Shown: in pieces, positions 23,160 to 30,382 of the stretch | Position numbering within the stretch: the first letter of the stretch is position 1 | Layout of the letters: every line of letters starts with the position of its first letter | Origin: an uncultured Burkholderiales bacterium | GTDB lineage: Bacteria; Pseudomonadota; Gammaproteobacteria; Burkholderiales; Burkholderiaceae_C | Reading direction: 5' to 3' | DNA: 64,000 nt | Assembly (NCBI GenBank): GCA_903822825.1 | Contig: CAIJQQ010000005.1 | Span: 1-64,000 of the forward strand | Notes under the pieces: generated by a model | Database searches by the model: none | What the model was told of the DNA's origin: nothing | What the model saw: the letters and a program-made list of their open reading frames with translations, nothing else | Program-made: the position numbers and the translations under genes

Positions 23160-23903
23160 TCAGGGCTTGAGCAGCGCCAAATCTTCGGCCGTCAAAAACC
23201 GCCACTGCCCCGGCGCCAAGTCGCCCAGCACCATGCCGCCGATCTGCGAGCGGTGCAGGCCCTCGACCCGGTTGCCCACGGCCGCGACCATGCGTTTGAC
23301 CTGGTGGTATTTGCCTTCGGTCAGGGTCAAGCGCAAGTGCGATTCACTCACCGCTTCGCAAGCGGCCGCCAACACGGGTTGGGGGTCGTCGTCCAACACC
23401 ACGCCTGCCAGCAGCTTTTGCACCATCTCTTCGGTCACGGGGTGCTTGGTCGTCACCTCGTACACCTTGGGCACATGGTGCTTGGGCGAGCTCATGCGGT
23501 GGATGAACACCCCATCGTCGGTCAGCAGCAGCAAGCCCGTGGTGTCTTGGTCAAGCCTGCCTACGGCCTGCACGCCTTGCACCGCCGCCTTTTGGGGGCG
23601 CTGGCGCAGCGGCGAGGGCAACAACGTGTAGATGCTGGGCCAGGTCGACGGCTTTTGCGAGCATTCGGTGCCCGCGGGTTTGTTGAGCAGCACATAGGCT
23701 TTTTCATGAAAGGTCCAGGGCGTGCCCTGCACCGTGAATGCCAGGCCCTCAGGGGCATAAAACTCGCCCGAATCGGTCTGCACCTGGCCTTGCACAGAGA
23801 CGTGGCCTTGTTGGATCAGGCCAGCACAGACACGGCGCGTGCCAAAGCCCTGGCTGAACAAAATGTCTTCCAGGCGCATGGGTTTGAGGGACTTGGCTTT
23901 CAT
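23160..23903 (-). CDS. rsuA: 16S rRNA pseudouridine synthase, RsuA type
   Basis: A 247-residue RsuA-family enzyme (position 516 of 16S rRNA in E. coli). It has an N-terminal S4 domain (MRLEDILFSQGFGTRRVCAG), KAYVLLNKPAGTECS, the catalytic [19 protein letters not shown] and EGKYHQVKRMVAAVGNRVEGLHR. ATG 23903 (MKAKSLKP) is the family start; a longer frame to 24221 runs antisense through the next gene and is not coding. It lies 17 bp from the REP array. Confidence 0.9.
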   Translation of the reverse strand: MKAKSLKPMRLEDILFSQGFGTRRVCAGLIQQGHVSVQGQVQTDSGEFYAPEGLAFTVQGTPWTFHEKAYVLLNKPAGTECSQKPSTWPSIYTLLPSPLRQRPQKAAVQGVQAVGRLDQDTTGLLLLTDDGVFIHRMSSPKHHVPKVYEVTTKHPVTEEMVQKLLAGVVLDDDPQPVLAAACEAVSESHLRLTLTEGKYHQVKRMVAAVGNRVEGLHRSQIGGMVLGDLAPGQWRFLTAEDLALLKP

Positions 23904-23951
23904 GGGGCATGATTGTCGCCTCGAAAATGTGTTTTTCCCGGAGACCCGACC

Positions 23952-24236
23952 GTGAACACTGCCCAAGACACCTTGAAGCAAATGAGCGAAGCGCTGCGCC
24001 AATGCCAATCCAACGCACTGAACCTGAGCGCCTTGACCCACCAATGGCGAGCCGACGCAGCGTTGCTGCCCCTGCCCAGCCGATATGGCGAGGTGCTGGG
24101 GGACTTGCTCGACCGAATCGAAGCAGGCGCCTTGTTCAGTGAAGAAAGCTGCTCGTTCAGCCAAAAAGACCTGCTGGACAAACTTCAGCTCTGGGCCGAA
24201 AAAGCAAGCGCCCAACTCCAAAAATCAGCATCATGA
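23952..24236 (+). CDS. conserved hypothetical protein (small, helical)
   Basis: A 94-residue protein with no motif I recognise; it is predicted to be helical (NTAQDTLKQMSEALRQCQSN, YGEVLGDLLDRIEAG). The GTG at 23952 has GGAG at 8 nt spacing and is preferred to an upstream ATG at 23913. Its stop overlaps the start of the P1 peptidase by 4 nt, so the two are translationally coupled. It is divergent from rsuA. Confidence 0.65.
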   Translation: MNTAQDTLKQMSEALRQCQSNALNLSALTHQWRADAALLPLPSRYGEVLGDLLDRIEAGALFSEESCSFSQKDLLDKLQLWAEKASAQLQKSAS

Positions 24237-25225
24237 GCCTTCACGGCAGCGACAGCATTTGCGATGTGGCGGGCATCGAAGTTGGCCACTTCACCGACAC
24301 GCGCCGCCCCACGGGTTGCACCGTGGTCATGGCGCGTGATGGCGCGGTGGGCGGGGTGGACGTGCGCGGCGCCGCACCCGGCACGCGTGAAACCGACCTG
24401 CTGGAGCCGGGCAACACGGTCCAGTCTGTGCACGCCGTGCTGCTCTCAGGCGGCAGCGCCTGGGGGCTGGACGCGGCAGGCGGCGTGATGCGCTGGCTCG
24501 ACGAACACGGCATTGGGCTTGAAGTCGGCCCAGCACGGGTGCCGATCGTGCCTGCGGCTGTGCTGTTCGATTTGCATGTGGGCGACGCCAGCATCCGCCC
24601 CGATGCGGCAGCGGGCTACGCGGCCTGCGAAGCCGCCAGTCGGCAAGCGCCCGCACAAGGCAATGTGGGCGCGGGCGCGGGGGCCACGGTGGGCAAGATG
24701 TTTGGCATGGCCGGGGCCATGAAAGGCGGCATCGGCTCGGCTTCGGTCCGCGTGGGCGACTTCACCGTGGGGGCCATCGTGGCTTGCAACGCGCTGGGCG
24801 ATGTGGTCGACCCAGCCACAGGCCGCATCCTGGCGGGCGCACGCCAAAGCGACAACACGTTTGCCAACACCATCGCCCAGCTGCTGGCCGGGCGCACGCC
24901 GGGGCAGATCCTGCCCGGCACACAAACCACCATCGGCCTGATCGCGACCGACGCCACGCTCGACAAGGCCCAGGCTCGGCGTTTGGCCCAAGTGGGGCAC
25001 GACGGTCTGGCGAGGAGCATCCATCCGGTGCACACCACCTCGGATGGCGACACCTTGTTTGCGCTGGCCACGGGCCGCGTGAGCACTCCCCCGCCCATGA
25101 CAGTGCTGTGCGTGATGGCCGCCGAGGCAGTGGCCATGGCCACCGTGCGGGCTGTGCTGGCGGCACGCACCATGAAAAACGGCGGGCTCGAATGGCCCGC
25201 CGCTGAAGATTTGGCTGCCCCGTAA
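24233..25225 (+). CDS. P1 family (DmpA-like) aminopeptidase
   Basis: A 330-residue N-terminal-nucleophile peptidase of family S58/P1. GIEVGHFTDTRRPTGCTVVM, VLLSGGSAWGLDAAGGVMRWL, GNVGAGAGATVGKMFGM and HTTSDGDTLFALATG are the conserved blocks. DmpA homologues self-cleave before a Ser or Thr and then hydrolyse N-terminal D- or L-amino acids. It is coupled to the small ORF upstream by an ATGA overlap. Downstream begins the duplicated ettA/arfB debris. Confidence 0.92.
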   Translation: MSLHGSDSICDVAGIEVGHFTDTRRPTGCTVVMARDGAVGGVDVRGAAPGTRETDLLEPGNTVQSVHAVLLSGGSAWGLDAAGGVMRWLDEHGIGLEVGPARVPIVPAAVLFDLHVGDASIRPDAAAGYAACEAASRQAPAQGNVGAGAGATVGKMFGMAGAMKGGIGSASVRVGDFTVGAIVACNALGDVVDPATGRILAGARQSDNTFANTIAQLLAGRTPGQILPGTQTTIGLIATDATLDKAQARRLAQVGHDGLARSIHPVHTTSDGDTLFALATGRVSTPPPMTVLCVMAAEAVAMATVRAVLAARTMKNGGLEWPAAEDLAAP

Positions 25226-25253
25226 AAGGCCGCCATCATTTCTGGTCTAAGGA

Positions 25254-25421
25254 TTACTTCAAAGCCTTGATCAGCAAACGGTCGCCAAACGACTTGCTCA
25301 CGCGCTTGAACTCGAACACTTCATTGCCCAGACGCTCGGCCACAGGGATCAAAATCTCCTGGGTCTCGCCGCGCTTTTGGTAGTCGTGGTCCGACAGCTC
25401 TTCGAAGCGGGTCAGCCTGAC
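25254..25421 (-). pseudogene. internally deleted ettA fragment
   Basis: The segment matches ettA at 27308-27460 (minus strand: FEELSDHDYQKRGETQEI, then LGNEVFEFKRVSKSFGDRLL) and then jumps directly to the last codons of ettA (IKALK, TAA 25254-25256). About 630 bp between them are missing; the junction falls in a GATCAGC sequence with a 2-base overlap. No start codon or Walker motifs remain. The flanking 25220-25253 also resembles the sequence just downstream of the intact ettA (26627-26657). This is therefore a dead duplicate of the ettA 3' region. Confidence 0.8.
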
Positions 25422-25543
25422 CCGGCTCAAAGCCGCCTACCCCGCGCTGCATCTTGATCGGCCCACCTGACGCCCGAGGGCTATGCGCAAAGCGCACGCA
25501 GTTTGGTCAGCGTTGTGCCGATCAAGCCACGGTGAATCGACGC

Positions 25544-25705
25544 GCCCTCCAACCGCCTTTGCACCGAGCCACAGGTGGGCTTGGTGGCCTTGCGCGGTTT
25601 TGGAGGCTTGGCGTACAGGTCCAGCGTTTCACAAAGCCTGGCCCAGGCGTCCACCCGGTTGGCCTCTTGTGTGCGATGGTGCTGGGCTTTGCCAATAAGC
25701 AGACA
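25544..25705 (-). pseudogene. arfB C-terminal fragment, copy 1 (direct repeat)
   Basis: Minus-strand translation reads GKAQHHRTQEANRVDAWARL, then CETLDLYAKPPKPRKATKPT and CGSVQRRLEG. This matches the C-terminal part of ArfB (YaeJ), the peptidyl-tRNA hydrolase that rescues stalled ribosomes. The GGQ catalytic domain is absent. It is nearly identical over about 148 bp (25544-25691) to the second fragment at 26440-26587, and it diverges after RRLEG. It lies immediately upstream of the PIN/RHH toxin-antitoxin genes. Confidence 0.75.
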
Positions 25706-25720
25706 AGATTTGCAAAATGA

Positions 25721-25744
25721 TGTGATAGCGCATATGCTGTCACA
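25721..25744. promoter_or_regulatory. 24-bp inverted repeat abutting the PIN toxin start
   Basis: TGTGATAGC (25721-25729) and GCTGTCACA (25736-25744) form an inverted repeat with one mismatch around GCATAT. The next base is the A of the toxin ATG, so the repeat fills the place of a ribosome-binding site. It is a likely operator for the RHH antitoxin; a CRP site was considered and rejected because the TGTGA and TCACA halves are 14 bp apart. Confidence 0.5.
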
Positions 25745-26164
25745 ATGATTTCAGTTGTCATCGATACCAATGTATTTGTCGCAGCATTGCGCTCAGACGG
25801 TGGCGCGTCACGAGCGGTGTTGCGTCACGCATTGGGAGGCAAAATTCAGCCATTGTTTGGCAATGCCTTGTGGATGGAATATCAAGACTTGCTAGGCCGT
25901 CCCGTGTGGGGCGACAACACCACGGCAAATGACCGTCACGACGTGTTGGCAGCTCTTGCGCGTCAAGGGCGATGGGTCACGGTGTATTACGGCTGGCGAC
26001 CCAATTTGCCGGATGAGGGTGACAACCATTTGATCGAGCTGGCATTGGCCGGAGGCGCCCAAGCGATCGTGACCCATAACCTGCGCGATTTGCGTGGTGG
26101 AGATTTGCGTTTAGGAAGTTTGCGGATCATGACACCCGCGAAATGTCTAGAGGAGTGGAAATGA
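25745..26164 (+). CDS. PIN-family toxin (COG1569-like)
   Basis: A 139-residue PIN RNase of the putative toxin family TIGR00305/COG1569. MISVVIDTNVFVAALRSDGG carries the first catalytic Asp, ALWMEYQDLL the Glu, and LPDEGDNHLIELALAGGAQAIVTHNLRDL the remaining acidic residues. All look intact. The toxin comes first, with the antitoxin overlapping by 4 nt (ATGA). No Shine-Dalgarno precedes the ATG because an inverted repeat ends at the base before it. The pair is bracketed by two arfB fragments. Confidence 0.88.
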   Translation: MISVVIDTNVFVAALRSDGGASRAVLRHALGGKIQPLFGNALWMEYQDLLGRPVWGDNTTANDRHDVLAALARQGRWVTVYYGWRPNLPDEGDNHLIELALAGGAQAIVTHNLRDLRGGDLRLGSLRIMTPAKCLEEWK

Positions 26165-26385
26165 GTACTTTGACGATCAGGTTGCCCGACGACACTGCGC
26201 AGCGGCTTAAGTCGCTGGCGCAAAGCCGAGGCCTGAGCATGAACAAGTTGGTTGAGCAACTCAGCGCACATGCCATTTCAGCGTGGGACACAGAAAACCA
26301 CTTCCGCGCCATGGCTGCCACAGGAGATGTGGGCAAGGCACTGGCCGTACTGGATCGGCTGGACGCCACCGACACATCGACTTGA
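26161..26385 (+). CDS. ribbon-helix-helix antitoxin partner
   Basis: A 74-residue protein with an Arc/RHH N-terminus: MSTLTIRLPDDTAQRLKSLA (strand and first helix) and RGLSMNKLVEQLSAHAISAW (second helix). A C-terminal acidic tail could bind the PIN toxin. The start at 26161 overlaps the toxin stop; a Met at 26143 lies inside the toxin and is not preferred. It probably represses the operon through the inverted repeat at 25721-25744. Confidence 0.85.
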   Translation: MSTLTIRLPDDTAQRLKSLAQSRGLSMNKLVEQLSAHAISAWDTENHFRAMAATGDVGKALAVLDRLDATDTST

Positions 26386-26391
26386 TGGCCT

Positions 26392-26619
26392 TCAGTCCTG
26401 GCCCCGCCTTGAGGCCTTGATCTTGGACTGAATCGACTTGCCCTCCAACCGCCTTTGCACCGAGCCACAGGTGGGCTTGGTGGCCTTGCGCGGTTTTGGA
26501 GGCTTGGCGTACAGGTCCAGCGTTTCACAAAGCCTGGCCCAGGCGTCCAACCGGTTGGCCTCTTGTGTGCGGTGTTTTGGGGCTTTGAGGATTGAACGCC
26601 CTCTAATGTCAATCGTGAG
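26392..26619 (-). pseudogene. arfB C-terminal fragment, copy 2 (direct repeat)
   Basis: The minus-strand frame reads LTIDIRGRSILKAPKHRTQE, then ANRLDAWARLCETLDLYAK, CGSVQRRLEGKSIQSKIKAS and RRGQD before TGA (26392-26394). This is the authentic basic C-terminal tail of ArfB. A stop codon (TAA) directly precedes LTI and the GGQ domain is missing, so only about 75 codons remain. The part from 26440 to 26587 is a direct repeat of 25544-25691. It sits between the PIN/RHH pair and the 3' end of ettA. Confidence 0.75.
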
Positions 26620-26659
26620 TTAGCCCCGTAGAAGGCCGCCGTCGTGGCTTGTTTGAGGA

Positions 26660-28321
26660 TTACTTCAAAGCCTTGAACCGCACGCGCTTGGGCTTGGCCC
26701 CTTCTTCGCCCAGACGGCGTTTCTTGTCGGCTTCGTACTCTTGGTAGTTACCGTCAAAGAACACCCACTGGCTGTCGCCTTCGGCGGCCAGGATGTGCGT
26801 CGCAATGCGGTCCAGGAACCAGCGGTCGTGGCTGATGACCATGATCGAGCCGGCGAATTCCAGCAGCGCGTCTTCCAAGGCGCGCAAGGTTTCCACGTCC
26901 AAGTCGTTGGAAGGCTCGTCCAGCAGCAACACGTTGCCGCCTTCGATCAGGGTCTTGGCCAGGTGCAAACGGCCGCGCTCACCGCCCGACAACATGCCGA
27001 CCTTCTTTTGCTGGTCGCCGCCGTTGAAGTTGAAGCGGCCGCAATACGCCCGGCTGGCCATCTGGAACTTGCCCACGTTGATGATGTCCAAGCCGCCCGA
27101 GACGTCTTCCCAGACGGTCTTGTTGTTGTCCAGGTCGTCACGGTTCTGGTCCACAAAGGCCATGCGCACGGTCTGGCCGATCTTCACTTCGCCGCTGTCG
27201 GGCTGCTCTTTGCCCGCGATCAGCTTGAACAGGGTCGATTTACCGGCGCCGTTAGGACCAATGATGCCCACGATGGCGCCCGCAGGCACCTGAAAGCTCA
27301 GGTTGTCGATCAGCAAACGGTCGCCAAACGACTTGCTGACGCCCTTGAACTCGAACACCTCATTGCCCAGACGCTCAGCCACAGGAATGAAAATTTCCTG
27401 TGTCTCGTTGCGCTTTTGGTAGTCGTAGTCCGACAGCTCTTCGAAGCGGGCCAAACGCGCCTTGCTTTTGGCCTGACGGCCTTTGGGATTGGCACGCGCC
27501 CACTCAAGCTCTTTCTTCATGGCTTTGGAGCGTGCGTCTTCGGTGCGCTGCTCGGTGGCCAAACGGGCGTCTTTTTGCTCCAGCCAGCTGGAGTAGTTGC
27601 CTTTGTACGGAATGCCGGAGCCCCGGTCGAGTTCCAAAATCCACTCGGCGGCGTTGTCCAGGAAGTAACGGTCGTGGGTGATGGCGACCACGGTGCCCGA
27701 AAAGCGCTGCAAGAACAGCTCGAGCCAGTCCACGCTTTCAGCGTCCAAGTGGTTGGTGGGTTCGTCGAGCAGCAACATGTCGGGGCGCGACAGCAACAGG
27801 CGACACAAGGCCACACGGCGCTTTTCACCACCCGACAGCTTGCCAATGATGGCGTCCCAAGGCGGCAGGCGCAGCGCATCGGCGGCGATTTCGAGTTGGT
27901 GCTCGGAGGCATCGCCCGCGGTGGAGATGATGGCTTCGAGCTTGGCCTGCTCGGCGGCCAGCGCGTCAAAGTCGGCGTCTTCTTCGGCGTAGGCGGCGTA
28001 CACCTCTTCCAGGCGGGCCTGCGCGGCCTTGACTTCGCCCATGCCGCTTTCCACAGCTTCACGCACAGTCTGCTCAGGGTCCATCACGGGCTCTTGAGGC
28101 AAATACCCGATCTTCAAGCCCGCCATGGGGATGGCTTCGCCTTCGATCTCTTTGTCGATGCCCGCCATGATCTTGAGCAAAGTGGACTTGCCCGAGCCGT
28201 TGGTGCCCAGCACGCCAATCTTGGCACCGGGGAAGAAAGACAGCGAAATGTCTTTGAGAATGTGACGCTTCGGGGGCACGATCTTGCCAACCCGGTTCAT
28301 AGAAAATACGTATTGAGCCAT
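26660..28321 (-). CDS. ettA: energy-dependent translational throttle protein EttA
   Basis: A 553-residue ABC-F protein, standard EttA length, with two ATPase domains and no membrane part. It starts MAQYVFSMNRVGKIVPPKRH. Domain 1 has Walker A LGTNGSGKSTLL and LSGGEKRRVALCRLLL; domain 2 has IGPNGAGKSTLFKLIAG and MLSGGERGRLHLAKTL. A P-site tRNA-interaction motif region lies between them. EttA gates the first elongation step according to ATP/ADP level. The open frame extends upstream to 28696, but that part is translated REP repeat and is not part of the protein. A decayed partial copy lies at 25254-25421. Confidence 0.96.
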   Translation of the reverse strand: MAQYVFSMNRVGKIVPPKRHILKDISLSFFPGAKIGVLGTNGSGKSTLLKIMAGIDKEIEGEAIPMAGLKIGYLPQEPVMDPEQTVREAVESGMGEVKAAQARLEEVYAAYAEEDADFDALAAEQAKLEAIISTAGDASEHQLEIAADALRLPPWDAIIGKLSGGEKRRVALCRLLLSRPDMLLLDEPTNHLDAESVDWLELFLQRFSGTVVAITHDRYFLDNAAEWILELDRGSGIPYKGNYSSWLEQKDARLATEQRTEDARSKAMKKELEWARANPKGRQAKSKARLARFEELSDYDYQKRNETQEIFIPVAERLGNEVFEFKGVSKSFGDRLLIDNLSFQVPAGAIVGIIGPNGAGKSTLFKLIAGKEQPDSGEVKIGQTVRMAFVDQNRDDLDNNKTVWEDVSGGLDIINVGKFQMASRAYCGRFNFNGGDQQKKVGMLSGGERGRLHLAKTLIEGGNVLLLDEPSNDLDVETLRALEDALLEFAGSIMVISHDRWFLDRIATHILAAEGDSQWVFFDGNYQEYEADKKRRLGEEGAKPKRVRFKALK

Positions 28322-28398
28322 GAATACCCACCTGAAAAAATACCAACAAGGGCGCATTATCCCCGCTTGGCGTGACGCACCCCAAACAAACTTCGCTT

Positions 28399-28537
28399 GC
28401 AGGAGCGGCGCCCTCACCGCGATAGAGCGCTGTAGGAGCGGCGCCCCCGCCGCGATGCTCTGCTGTAGGAGCGGCGCCCCCGCCGCGATAAATCGCCCGC
28501 ACACCACAACCCATCGCCCCGAGGGCGGGGCTCCTAC
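28399..28537. repeat. cluster of four REP-like units
   Basis: Three direct units GTAGGAGCGGCGCCCCCGCC-GCGAT (28399-28423, a variant with CTCACC; 28432-28456; 28465-28489) are followed by one inverted unit ATCGCCCCGAGGGCGGGGCT-CCTAC (28513-28537). They lie between ettA and the exonuclease gene, which are in the same orientation. The last unit overlaps the end of the exonuclease gene and provides its TAG stop. Confidence 0.85.
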
Positions 28538-29484
28538 AGCTCGCGGTCTGTTTGCTGGCCTGGCCGTGCCGAAAACTGCACCAGGCTGTCCATGGCTTCG
28601 AGCTGCACGCGGGCACTGCGGCGGCCATACACCTCGGCGCGCAGCCAGTCGCACTCGGCGTCCAACAATGCGTCCGAGGCCAAACTGCACCACCAAACCC
28701 GGCCCTCACCGTCCCAGCGGTATCCGCGTGATTTGAGCTTGTCCTTGGACTCGAACGGCGCGCCCATTGCCCGCAACTTGTAGCGGGTCTGCCCTGCCCC
28801 GGCCAGCAAGCGGGCCAGGCCGGTTTGCCCTTCGGTCAGCTTGGACGACAGCACCTGCAAGAGTGCGTGGCAGTCCACCTGCGCCCTGTGGGCGTCGTAA
28901 AACCAACCGCGCTCCGACGCCAAAAACTCCAGCTTGGCCGAGCCGCTGCCTTCCTTTTTCCAGTCGATGCCCATGAACGAACACCCCCACGCCTTGGTCG
29001 CAAACACAGGCCAACGCGCCTCGACAAAAGGCCGGTCAAACCCTGCGTTGTGCGCCACGATCAGGTCGGCCTGTTCCACCAGCACCGTGACAGCGGCATC
29101 GTCGATCCGCTGGCCCTTGACCATGCTGTCGTCGATGCCCGTGATCTCGGTGATCTGGGTCGGGATCGGCTTGCCCGGATCTTCAAACGATTCGTAAATG
29201 GACACCGGCCCCACAGGCAAGCCGGTGGCCGTGTCCACCAGCACCGACAGCATGGCCAGCTCGATGATGGCTTCATTGCGGCTGTCCAGCCCGGTGGTTT
29301 CGGTGTCGAGCACGATCACCCGCTGCGTGGCCTGGCCCTGCAAGCCGCCATAGTCCACCACAGGCTGCAAGCGCCGCAACACACGAAAGTCGGGGTGCTG
29401 CGCCAGCACCAAGGCCATGGCTTCGGGGTCAAGTACGGATTCGACAGGCGCGTCGAAAAAACTCATTTGTTGGGTTTTGCTCAT
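28534..29484 (-). CDS. DnaQ-like 3'-5' exonuclease
   Basis: A 316-residue DEDDh exonuclease. Exo I is VIVLDTETTGLDSRNEAI, Exo II is LIVAHNAGFDRPFVEARW and Exo III is FYDAHRAQVDCHALLQVL. The C-terminal 100 residues (YKLRAMGAPFESKDKLKSRG, RVWWCSL) form an extra domain not found in PolIII epsilon, so this is a stand-alone repair or degradation enzyme. The frame ends LVQFSARPGQQTDREL with TAG at 28534-28536, inside a REP unit, so the natural C-terminus was probably altered by REP insertion. It is full length otherwise. Confidence 0.9.
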   Translation of the reverse strand: MSKTQQMSFFDAPVESVLDPEAMALVLAQHPDFRVLRRLQPVVDYGGLQGQATQRVIVLDTETTGLDSRNEAIIELAMLSVLVDTATGLPVGPVSIYESFEDPGKPIPTQITEITGIDDSMVKGQRIDDAAVTVLVEQADLIVAHNAGFDRPFVEARWPVFATKAWGCSFMGIDWKKEGSGSAKLEFLASERGWFYDAHRAQVDCHALLQVLSSKLTEGQTGLARLLAGAGQTRYKLRAMGAPFESKDKLKSRGYRWDGEGRVWWCSLASDALLDAECDWLRAEVYGRRSARVQLEAMDSLVQFSARPGQQTDREL

Positions 29485-29493
29485 AAGCCGAGA

Positions 29494-29893
29494 TTAAACC
29501 GCGTCTTCGGGCACTTCGGCCCCCAAATCACCAGCAATCAGCTTGAACTGCTCCAAGTCACCAGTACCGCGCTTGACCTGCCGCCGCCAGTTGCATGAAC
29601 GGCAAATCCAGCACATCGCGGCAATCGGGCACCAGGGGTGGTGGCTGCGGAATCCGCACGGTTTGGGCATATGGCAGGTAATCGGCCAGCAACTCGTCTT
29701 GTTCAGCTTGCGACAAATGGAACTTGGGATAGGCCAGTGCGCGCACCAGCTCCTGCACAGTGGCTGTGCTGGCAAGCGGCAACACCAGCCCACGCTGCCA
29801 GGCCTGCCGCAACTGGCCGGCTGGACCGTCGCGAAACACCAGTGCAGACAAGACCACACTGGTGCCCAGCACCACGCGAACAGGGGCGTTCAT
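29494..29893 (-). pseudogene. decayed PIN-family toxin
   Basis: The frame from ATG 29893 encodes a COG1569-type PIN protein, but the first catalytic motif reads VLGTSVVLSALVF where VLDTNVVLSALVF is expected, so Asp and Asn are lost. After FMQLAAAGQA the frame runs into a stop; the expected continuation TGDLEQFKLIAGDLGAEV is present in another frame, ending at 29494. A small deletion between GQA and TGD, which removed the conserved D-A-L residues, explains the shift. Its start overlaps the antitoxin stop by 4 nt, so it was once the toxin of that operon. Confidence 0.78.
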
Positions 29894-30180
29894 GCTTTGG
29901 GATTGGCAGATGCCACGTCATGGGCAACATCGGGCTCGAGGGCCTTGGCCGCAGCAAAACCTGGAGCCCTTGCCCACGCCACCGCTGCGGCCATGTCTTC
30001 ATCCGTCAGTGCCAATTCAGCCAATTTGGCACGAACCGCGTCGCCCCGCTGAATGCGAACGGGCGTCAAAATGAGCTGCCCGTCACGGGCCTCCACATCA
30101 AAGTACTCCGTAGCTCCCACGGCCTGAATCATGCTTTTGGGCAGGGTGAGCTGGTTTTTGGAGGTAATTTTTGCAAGCAT
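29890..30180 (-). CDS. AbrB/MazE-type antitoxin
   Basis: A 96-residue protein with an N-terminal swapped-hairpin AbrB domain: MLAKITSKNQLTLPKSMIQA, then YFDVEARDGQLILTPVRI. A helical C-terminal part follows (AVRAKLAELALTDEDMAAAV). The start at 30180 gives the standard N-terminus. The antitoxin looks intact while its PIN toxin partner, coupled by ATGA, is inactivated. An inverted repeat just upstream is the likely operator. Confidence 0.85.
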   Translation of the reverse strand: MLAKITSKNQLTLPKSMIQAVGATEYFDVEARDGQLILTPVRIQRGDAVRAKLAELALTDEDMAAAVAWARAPGFAAAKALEPDVAHDVASANPKA

Positions 30181-30192
30181 TGCGAAAATCCA

Positions 30193-30213
30193 AAAGTAAG
30201 GAATCATTACTTT
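30193..30213. promoter_or_regulatory. inverted repeat, probable AbrB-type antitoxin operator
   Basis: AAAGTAA (30193-30199) and TTACTTT (30207-30213) form a perfect 7-bp inverted repeat with a 7-bp spacer, 12 bp upstream of the antitoxin ATG. Confidence 0.55.
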
Positions 30214-30382
30214 AGCGCAAATCAGAAGATGACAGCAAGTGAAATTTGGCGGTTTGGCAAGCGCATTCGCTGCTCGCGAACAGCGAAAGGCGTCATTCAA
30301 CGACTTTGGGGGTTGTGCTCTCTTTAATGGCCTCGATTGGGCCGCAAGCCTGGCTGTTCACCTGCAGGCAGTGTTGTGCGGT

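Noticed and set aside
23904-24221. N-terminal extension of the RsuA-type synthase
   Set aside because: The extension is antisense to a small gene with its own ribosome-binding site, and the S4 domain starts right after Met 23903.
25721-25744. CRP-type site (TGTGA...TCACA)
   Set aside because: The half-sites are 14 bp apart in place of 6, and the position over the start codon fits a TA operator better.
25226-26660. Insertion sequence or transposon flanked by direct repeats
   Set aside because: No transposase, terminal inverted repeats or short target duplication; the direct repeats are arfB gene fragments.
26741-28375. Long plus-strand open frame of 544 codons
   Set aside because: It is antisense to ettA, has no recognisable domain and shows the histidine/valine-rich composition of a reversed high-GC gene.
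23007-28537. CRISPR array, suggested by repeated GC-rich units
   Set aside because: The units are palindromic, irregularly spaced, occur as inverted pairs and have no spacers of constant length or cas genes.
28322-28696. N-terminal extension of EttA
   Set aside because: The extra residues are translated REP repeats (repeated AAGAPLLQ-like units). EttA homologues begin at MAQYVFSM (28321).
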